Assembly: GCF_019890615.1 (NCBI RefSeq)
Contig: NZ_JAINVZ010000021.1
Coordinates: 62,001-126,000, forward strand
Direction of reading: 5' to 3'
Origin: Streptantibioticus parmotrematis
GTDB taxonomy: Bacteria; Actinomycetota; Actinomycetes; Streptomycetales; Streptomycetaceae
DNA length: 64,000 nucleotides
Shown here: piece by piece, positions 59,102-64,000 of the stretch
Layout: the number at the start of each line of letters is the position of its first letter
How positions within the stretch are numbered: the first letter of the stretch is position 1
The notes under the pieces: generated by a model
Database searches by the model: none
The model's input: the letters and a program-made list of their open reading frames with translations, nothing else
What the model was told of the DNA's origin: nothing
Program-made: the position numbers and the translations under genes

Positions 59102-60079
59102 TCAGACGGTGGCGGCCGTCTTCTCCGGCTCGGCGGTCTTCTCCGAGTCGGTGAGCGCGGCGAGGTGGCGCTCGGCGTCCAGAGCGGCCGAGCAGCCGGT
59201 GCCGGCGGCGGTGATCGCCTGGCGGTAGGTGTGGTCGACTACGTCGCCGGCCGCGAAGACGCCTGTCACGTTGGTGCGCGTGCTGGGGGCGTCCACGGTG
59301 AGGTAGCCGTCGTCGTCCAGTGTCAGCTGGCCCTTGAACAGCTCGGTGCGCGGGTCGTGGCCGATCGCGATGAACAGGCCGGTCACCGGCAGCTCGGACG
59401 TGGCGCCGGTGCGGACGTTGCGCAGGGTCAGGCCGGAGAGCTTGCCGTCGCCGTGGATCTCGGAGACCTCGCTGTCCCAGACGAAGGAGATCTTCGGGTC
59501 GGCGATCGCCCGCTCCTGCATCGCCTTGGAGGCGCGCAGGGTGTCACGGCGGTGGACGACGGTCACGGACTTGGCGAACCGGGAGAGGAAGGTGGCCTCC
59601 TCCATCGCGGTGTCGCCGCCGCCGATGACAGCGATGTCCTGGTCCTTGAAGAAGAACCCGTCACACGTGGCACACCAGGAGACACCGCGGCCGGAGAGCG
59701 CGTCCTCGTTGGGCAGGTTCAGCTTACGGTGCTGCGAGCCGGTCGTGACGATGACCGCCCGGGCGAGGTGCACGGTGCCGGTCGAGTCGGTGACCTTCTT
59801 GATGTCGCCGGTGAGGTCGACCTCGGTCACGTCGTCCGGGACCAGCTCGGCGCCGAAGCGTTCGGCCTGGGCGCGCATGTTGTCCATGAGGTCCGGGCCC
59901 ATGATGCCGTCACGGAAGCCGGGGAAGTTCTCGACCTCGGTCGTGTTCATCAGCGCGCCACCGGCGGTCACCGAGCCCTCGAAGACGAGTGGCTTCAGGG
60001 AGGCCCGGGCGGTGTAGAGCGCGGCGGTGTAGCCCGCCGGTCCGGACCCGATGACGATCACGTTGCGGACATCGCTCAC
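59102..60079 (-). CDS. trxB: Thioredoxin reductase
   Basis: The 325-residue flavoprotein has the FAD site GSGPAG (11-16), redox-active CATC (136-139) and NADPH-binding [11 protein letters not shown]. It passes electrons from NADPH to thioredoxin. It lies 61 bp upstream of trxA, on the same strand and beside the SigM-type pair, as in mycobacteria. Confidence 0.96.
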   Translation of the reverse strand: MSDVRNVIVIGSGPAGYTAALYTARASLKPLVFEGSVTAGGALMNTTEVENFPGFRDGIMGPDLMDNMRAQAERFGAELVPDDVTEVDLTGDIKKVTDSTGTVHLARAVIVTTGSQHRKLNLPNEDALSGRGVSWCATCDGFFFKDQDIAVIGGGDTAMEEATFLSRFAKSVTVVHRRDTLRASKAMQERAIADPKISFVWDSEVSEIHGDGKLSGLTLRNVRTGATSELPVTGLFIAIGHDPRTELFKGQLTLDDDGYLTVDAPSTRTNVTGVFAAGDVVDHTYRQAITAAGTGCSAALDAERHLAALTDSEKTAEPEKTAATV

Positions 60080-60210
60080 GGCTGTCTTCCTCGTCTCTGA
60101 CGACTACTGCTGCGGAACCCTCGCGGGGACGTCTCACCCCGCCTAACGGATCCTACGGCGCGGGCATTCCCGGGCTGTCCACCGCTGCGGCGTGCCCGGT
60201 GCCGCGTACG

Positions 60211-61098
60211 TCAGCGCCGGTAGGTCTGCTCGGCCAGGACCGTGCCCGTCCCGGACGGCGAGGCGCTCTCACAGGCCGCGTCCACCACATACGCGTCGAC
60301 GTGGGAGGGGTCGGCCGGATGCGGCAGGACCAGCAGATAGGAGGAGTGTCCGTCGTAGCTGCCCCGGGTGAAGGCGATCGGGGTGTCCGAACGCCCGGTG
60401 GCCTTGAGCACACACCCCGGCACCGGCGGCGTGGCCTGGGTGGCGAACGGTGTGTTCTGTCCCACGTGGGCGTTGGGCTTCATGGACGAGGCGCTTCCTG
60501 CGGCCCCGAGCAGCTGGTGGACCCGGGTGGGCAACTGCGTTCCGGAGAAGGTGCCGACCTGCGCGGGATGCGGACTGCCCGCGACGTCACCGCCGGACCC
60601 GGACGACCCCAAGGACGTGACCAGGATCCCGCCGAGGCCCAGCACGGCGGCGGTACAGGCGGCTGCCAGCACGACGCGTACCCGGCGGCGCTTGGGCCGA
60701 CCCCGTCCGGGACCGGTGGCGGACGGCGCGTGCCCCGCCGGACGGTCGGCCGCGGGCGCTGTTTCACGTGAAACACGCGCACCACGATCCCCGGGCCGCC
60801 CCTCGGCAGCCTTCGACGACTCCGGTGTGCTGGCGTTGACCAGCGCTTCGGCAGCCAGCGCGGCGTCGATGCGCCGTGCCACGTCGTCCGGCATGCGCGG
60901 CACCCCGGGGAGGGTACCCAGCAGACCACGGATCTCGTCGAGCGAGTCACGGACGTCGGCGCACAGCTCGCAGGCCGCGAGGTGGTCGCGCAACTGGGCG
61001 CTCTGCTCGGGAGACAGGATGCCTTCCGAGAGGGCCGAGATCTCCGAGACCTCGGGATGGACCTGGGCGGATCCGTGCGTGCCGGGCGTGGATGTCAC
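60211..61098 (-). CDS. Membrane-spanning anti-sigma factor (zf-HC2), partner of SigM-type sigma
   Basis: The 295 residues have an N-terminal zinc-type anti-sigma domain with HLAACELCADV (H-x3-C-x2-C) at about 38-48, a Pro/Arg-rich linker, a membrane helix (about 147-168) and an extracellular Ser/Gly-rich domain of ~125 residues. It should hold the sigma factor inactive at the membrane until an external or redox cue. GTG 61098 overlaps the sigma gene stop (GTGA). A parS site is read as VSRET in the linker. Confidence 0.88.
   Translation of the reverse strand: MTSTPGTHGSAQVHPEVSEISALSEGILSPEQSAQLRDHLAACELCADVRDSLDEIRGLLGTLPGVPRMPDDVARRIDAALAAEALVNASTPESSKAAEGRPGDRGARVSRETAPAADRPAGHAPSATGPGRGRPKRRRVRVVLAAACTAAVLGLGGILVTSLGSSGSGGDVAGSPHPAQVGTFSGTQLPTRVHQLLGAAGSASSMKPNAHVGQNTPFATQATPPVPGCVLKATGRSDTPIAFTRGSYDGHSSYLLVLPHPADPSHVDAYVVDAACESASPSGTGTVLAEQTYRR
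60761..60774. other. parS site inside anti-sigma gene
   Basis: Perfect GTTTCACGTGAAAC, encoding VSRET in the linker before the membrane helix. Confidence 0.93.
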
Positions 61099-61787
61099 TG
61101 CTGCCCACCTCCACCCTTCACGGCGTCCTGACGATTCGCTGCCGTCCCTTGGACGGATGCCGCCTGCGTGCGGTTCCTTCCCCCGCCCCGGCCTGCGCTA
61201 TCCCTGTCGGCGGCACGCAGGTGGGTGAGGAGCGGCAGCAGCCGGGCACGGCCGCGGGCGCAGCGGCTCTTGACCGTCCCCGGGGGCACATCGAGGATCC
61301 GCGCGGCCTCCGCGACCGGGTAGCCCTGCATGTCCACCAGCACCAGAGCGGCCCGCTGATCGGGCGGCAGGGTGCCGAGGGCGCCGATCAGCTCCCGGTG
61401 CAGCTCCCCGCGCTCGGCCGGGGCGGCCGCGGACTCGTGGGGTTCGAGCAGCGACTCCAGCTGGTCGGTGTCGGACACGGCGTCGGTGCGCCGCGAGGCG
61501 GCCTTGCGGGCCCGGTCGAGGCAGGCGTTGACCGTGATCCGGTGCAGCCAGGTGGTCACCGCCGACTGGCCCCGGAAGGTGTGCGCGGCCCGGAACGCCG
61601 AGACGAACGCGTCCTGGACCGCGTCGGCCGCCTCCTCGGGATCGCCGAGCGTGCGTACCGCGACGGCCCAGAGCCGGTCCCGGTGCCGCCTGGCCAGCTC
61701 GCCGAAGGCGTCGGGGTCACCCGCCACATGCCGGGCCAGGAGTTCCGCGTCGTCGGACTCCTGCGGCGGGCCCTCGCCCAACGTCAC
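61095..61787 (-). CDS. sigM: ECF sigma factor, SigM type
   Basis: The 230-residue ECF sigma has region 2 (about 20-90: ELARRHRDRLWAVAVRTLGD, AADAVQDAFVSAFR, TWLHRITVNACLDRARK) and region 4 (about 125-185: LPPDQRAALVLVDMQGYPVA, VPPGTVKSRCARGRARL). A polar tail follows. Its linkage to an anti-sigma gene and trxBA matches the sigM locus of mycobacteria and Streptomyces. It probably controls an envelope or redox stress regulon. Confidence 0.9.
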   Translation of the reverse strand: MTLGEGPPQESDDAELLARHVAGDPDAFGELARRHRDRLWAVAVRTLGDPEEAADAVQDAFVSAFRAAHTFRGQSAVTTWLHRITVNACLDRARKAASRRTDAVSDTDQLESLLEPHESAAAPAERGELHRELIGALGTLPPDQRAALVLVDMQGYPVAEAARILDVPPGTVKSRCARGRARLLPLLTHLRAADRDSAGRGGGRNRTQAASVQGTAANRQDAVKGGGGQQ

Positions 61788-61811
61788 GCGCCCCCTCCTC
61801 GTACGGGTGGC

Positions 61812-63539
61812 TCAGCCGGTGAATGACACTTCGGCGATGCCCTGCTTGAAGCCGGGGCTGCTGAAGCCGTCAGCCCCGGCCTTCGGCACGGCCGTCAACC
61901 ACAGCACAACGTAGCGCGTCGAGACGGGACTGCTCACCGACAGCTTCGCATTGGTGGTGTCGGTTGTGACAGTGCCCAGTTTGTGGAGGCTGGAGGGGGA
62001 TGCCGCGGTGGTGAGCGAATCGGCCGCGTAAAGGGTGGCGGTCGTGTAGCTGCCTCCGTAGTGGAAGGTCAGCGAGGCGCTGCCGACCTTCTGGGCGGAA
62101 CCGAGGTCGTAGACGATGCCGACGCCCGCCTTGAACGGGGCGAGGACCGGACCGGAGTCGAAGGACTTGGTGTGCCAGTACGTGGACGGGTTGCCGTCGT
62201 AGGACAGGCCGACGTCGCCCGGATCCTCGGTGATCCCGTCGGGCGCGTACTCCTGCGCCCCGACGATGCGCAGCGGCTGGTTCGTCACGTGACCGGCGCC
62301 CCCGGTCGCACTGCCCTTCTGCGGCTGGACGGACGGTGTGGGAGCCGGGGTGTTCTCGCGGTTCATCAGAGTGTCGGCGACCTGCCAGCTGCCCAGGCCG
62401 AGGGCGGCGATCAGCAGCGCGGCGACCCCCCACTTGAGGACCTTGCCGGTCCGCCCGGCCAGCGGGGGCGGCGGAGGCTGGGTGGCGTGCGCGATCGGAC
62501 GGGTCGCGGCAGGCTGAGCGGGCCGGGCGGGCGGCTGCCGGTAGCCGGCCTGCGGGAACGCCGGGGCGGTCGGCTCCGGGGGCCGGATGCGCGGCAGCGC
62601 CGCGACCGCCTTGGCCAGCTCCTCAGGCGTCGTGCAGGGCTGTTCCTGGCGCGACGGGGTGGCCCCGTCGTTGACCAGCGCCCGCATCGCCAGCTCGGCC
62701 AGCCCGCGGTGCACGCCGGCTCGCACCTGGTCCGGGGCGACCAAGCCGAGGTCCTCCGGGAGGCCGGTGAGCCCGTGGGCGTCCTCCTGGTACGGCCAGC
62801 GGGCGGTCAGCGCCGCGTACAGCAGGGCCCCGATCGCCTCGGTGTCGGTGCGCTTGGGGCGGTCCGAGGTGACGCCCCGCAGGGCGGCGGCGACGGCGAG
62901 CCCGCGGATACGGTACTGGCCGGACTCGGAACGCAGCACGCAGCCGGGGCTGAGCAGCAGATGTGACAGGCCCTCACGGTGGGCGGCGGTCATGGCCTGG
63001 GCGACCTGGCTGACGAGCTGGTAGGCGTCGTACGCCTCCATCGGCCCGGCGGCCAGTACGGCGCTCAGCTCCGTGGCGTCCGGCAGCCACTCGTGGACGA
63101 CGTAGACGAGGTCGTTCTCCTCGACCGCGTCGAGCACCTGCACGAAGCGCGGGTCACCCAGCAGAGCGGAGGAGCGGGCGGCGGACAGGACGGAACGTGC
63201 TCTCGGGTGGTCGGCGGGCAGCAGGTGGACGCCGACCGCGCGGCGCAGCTTCTCGTCGACGGCGCGCCAACTGCTGAAGCCCTCAAGGCGGGTGACGCAT
63301 TCCTCGAGACGGTAGCGGCGGGCGAGCTTGTGGCCGCTGTGGAGTTCGGGTGGTTCGGGGGTCGGCGTGCTCGGCGCGGTCTCCTCGATGCTGGTCTGCT
63401 CCGCGTCCTGTCCCCCAGCGCCCTGGGTTTCGCTCTGGCCCTTGTCGCTGTCGCCCGTGACCCCGCCCGCACCGGCGGCGAGCGGCGCCTCGCCGCTCTC
63501 GTTGGCCACGTCGACGGCAGCCGTGCTGCGCTCCGCCAC
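61812..63539 (-). CDS. Membrane pseudokinase with extracellular discoidin-like domain (MurJ partner)
   Basis: The 575 residues have an acidic N-terminus, a protein-kinase fold (about 70-310) lacking catalysis, a Pro-rich linker, a membrane helix (about 365-385) and an extracellular beta-rich domain (about 420-575). The VAIK Lys is replaced in VGVHLLP, the HRD loop reads SHLLLSPG and DFG is replaced by RGLA. In mycobacteria the same pseudokinase is fused to MviN/MurJ and, when phosphorylated by PknB, binds FhaA; here it is a separate gene next to murJ. GTG 63539 favoured; 63602 possible. Confidence 0.87.
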   Translation of the reverse strand: MAERSTAAVDVANESGEAPLAAGAGGVTGDSDKGQSETQGAGGQDAEQTSIEETAPSTPTPEPPELHSGHKLARRYRLEECVTRLEGFSSWRAVDEKLRRAVGVHLLPADHPRARSVLSAARSSALLGDPRFVQVLDAVEENDLVYVVHEWLPDATELSAVLAAGPMEAYDAYQLVSQVAQAMTAAHREGLSHLLLSPGCVLRSESGQYRIRGLAVAAALRGVTSDRPKRTDTEAIGALLYAALTARWPYQEDAHGLTGLPEDLGLVAPDQVRAGVHRGLAELAMRALVNDGATPSRQEQPCTTPEELAKAVAALPRIRPPEPTAPAFPQAGYRQPPARPAQPAATRPIAHATQPPPPPLAGRTGKVLKWGVAALLIAALGLGSWQVADTLMNRENTPAPTPSVQPQKGSATGGAGHVTNQPLRIVGAQEYAPDGITEDPGDVGLSYDGNPSTYWHTKSFDSGPVLAPFKAGVGIVYDLGSAQKVGSASLTFHYGGSYTTATLYAADSLTTAASPSSLHKLGTVTTDTTNAKLSVSSPVSTRYVVLWLTAVPKAGADGFSSPGFKQGIAEVSFTG

Positions 63540-63659
63540 CGTCGTTCCTGCCTCCCCATCCGTTGCACGCTCTGTCTTCAAGCCAAGGACAATTGTGCCC
63601 ACAGTCCGCCGTCATGCACGACACATGGCGACGGGCGATGGTTGCCCGCCGATGCCGCC

Positions 63660-64000
63660 TCAGCGCCCCAGACGACCGCGCACCATACCCACCATGGCGG
63701 TCATCTCCTCGATCCGCATCCGACGGGCGGCCACGTAGAAGACGGCCAGAAGTACCACGCCACCACCGACGACCGCGGCCAGCGAACCGGTGAATCCGTA
63801 CCCCAGCACTCCGGTGATACCGAACGCCGCAGCCCCTCCCACCAGGGCGGCAGGCAGGCTGGCACCGATCAGGCGGGCATAGGTGCGCATCACGCGGGCA
63901 CCGTCGAGGTCGCCGCCGATGCGGTTGCGCAGTCGCTTCACGGCCACGCCGACGCCCACCAGGTAGGCCAGCCCGTACGAGGCGGCCATGCCGGTCACGG
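63660..64000 (-). CDS. murJ: Lipid II flippase MurJ/MviN, C-terminal part (cut by window end)
   Basis: Only the last ~113 residues are present: helices AASYGLAYLVGVGVAV, then LIGASLPAALVGGAAAFGIT and LAAVVGGGVVLLAVFYVAARR. The helix pattern and place next to the pseudokinase identify the MurJ/MviN C-terminus. The frame is open through the window end. MurJ moves lipid II outward for wall synthesis. Confidence 0.8.
   Translation of the reverse strand, partial: VTGMAASYGLAYLVGVGVAVKRLRNRIGGDLDGARVMRTYARLIGASLPAALVGGAAAFGITGVLGYGFTGSLAAVVGGGVVLLAVFYVAARRMRIEEMTAMVGMVRGRLGR

Overview
This is high-GC actinobacterial DNA, almost certainly from Streptomyces or a close relative in the Streptomycetaceae. 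The gene order is the conserved centre of a linear Streptomyces chromosome around oriC: fhaA-fhaB-pstP-rodA-pbpA-pknB, sortases-pabA-crgA, rhomboid-cyclophilin, gyrA-gyrB-DUF721-recF-gnd-dnaN, oriC, dnaA, rpmH-rnpA-yidD-yidC-jag-rsmG-parA-parB, then trxA-trxB, a SigM-type sigma/anti-sigma pair, a pseudokinase and murJ. The seven perfect GTTTCACGTGAAAC (parS) sites and the many DnaA boxes fit this reading.

Layout. 1-2033: HxlR-type regulator fragment, azoreductase, TerD-family protein, tRNA-Leu. 2.4-10.7 kb: FHA/phosphatase/SEDS/PBP/PASTA-kinase operon for polar cell-wall growth, closed by a strong bidirectional terminator. 10.8-14.8 kb (minus): two class E sortases, PabA/TrpG glutaminase, a small membrane protein and a DUF881 protein. 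14.9-18.0 kb: crgA, a cluster of DnaA boxes, rhomboid protease, cyclophilin, DUF5324 protein. 18.2-23.3 kb: a drug-efflux MFS transporter and a giant SARP/AfsR-like regulator whose gene carries two parS sites.

23.5-33.9 kb is a separate, lower-GC genomic island bounded by a 24-bp duplication of the 3' end of a tRNA-Ala(UGC) gene. It has no visible integrase. Its cargo is a DNA methyltransferase, an unrecognised 234-residue protein, a McrB-like AAA+ ATPase and a McrC/DUF2357 nuclease in one tight operon, met head-on by a second PD-(D/E)XK-like nuclease. A frameshifted IS5-type element, a decayed IS1380-type transposase and a Uma2-type nuclease follow. The methyltransferase-unknown-McrB-McrC set plus convergent nuclease is the best candidate for an under-described restriction/defence system.

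34-38 kb: HTH protein plus membrane kinase, a secreted membrane-anchored protein, a DLW-39-type micro-protein and tRNA-Ile. 38-51 kb (minus): DUF3566 protein, gyrase, DUF721, recF, gnd, dnaN, oriC with about 20 DnaA-box-like 9-mers, dnaA. 51.6-58.6 kb (plus): rpmH to parB and a GNAT protein. 58.7-64 kb (minus): thioredoxin system, anti-sigma/sigma pair, pseudokinase, and murJ, which is cut by the window end. Functionally the core joins replication initiation, chromosome segregation and Ser/Thr-phosphorylation-controlled wall synthesis. Starts were chosen from ribosome binding sites and family N-termini; all family names come from reading motifs, not from database searches.
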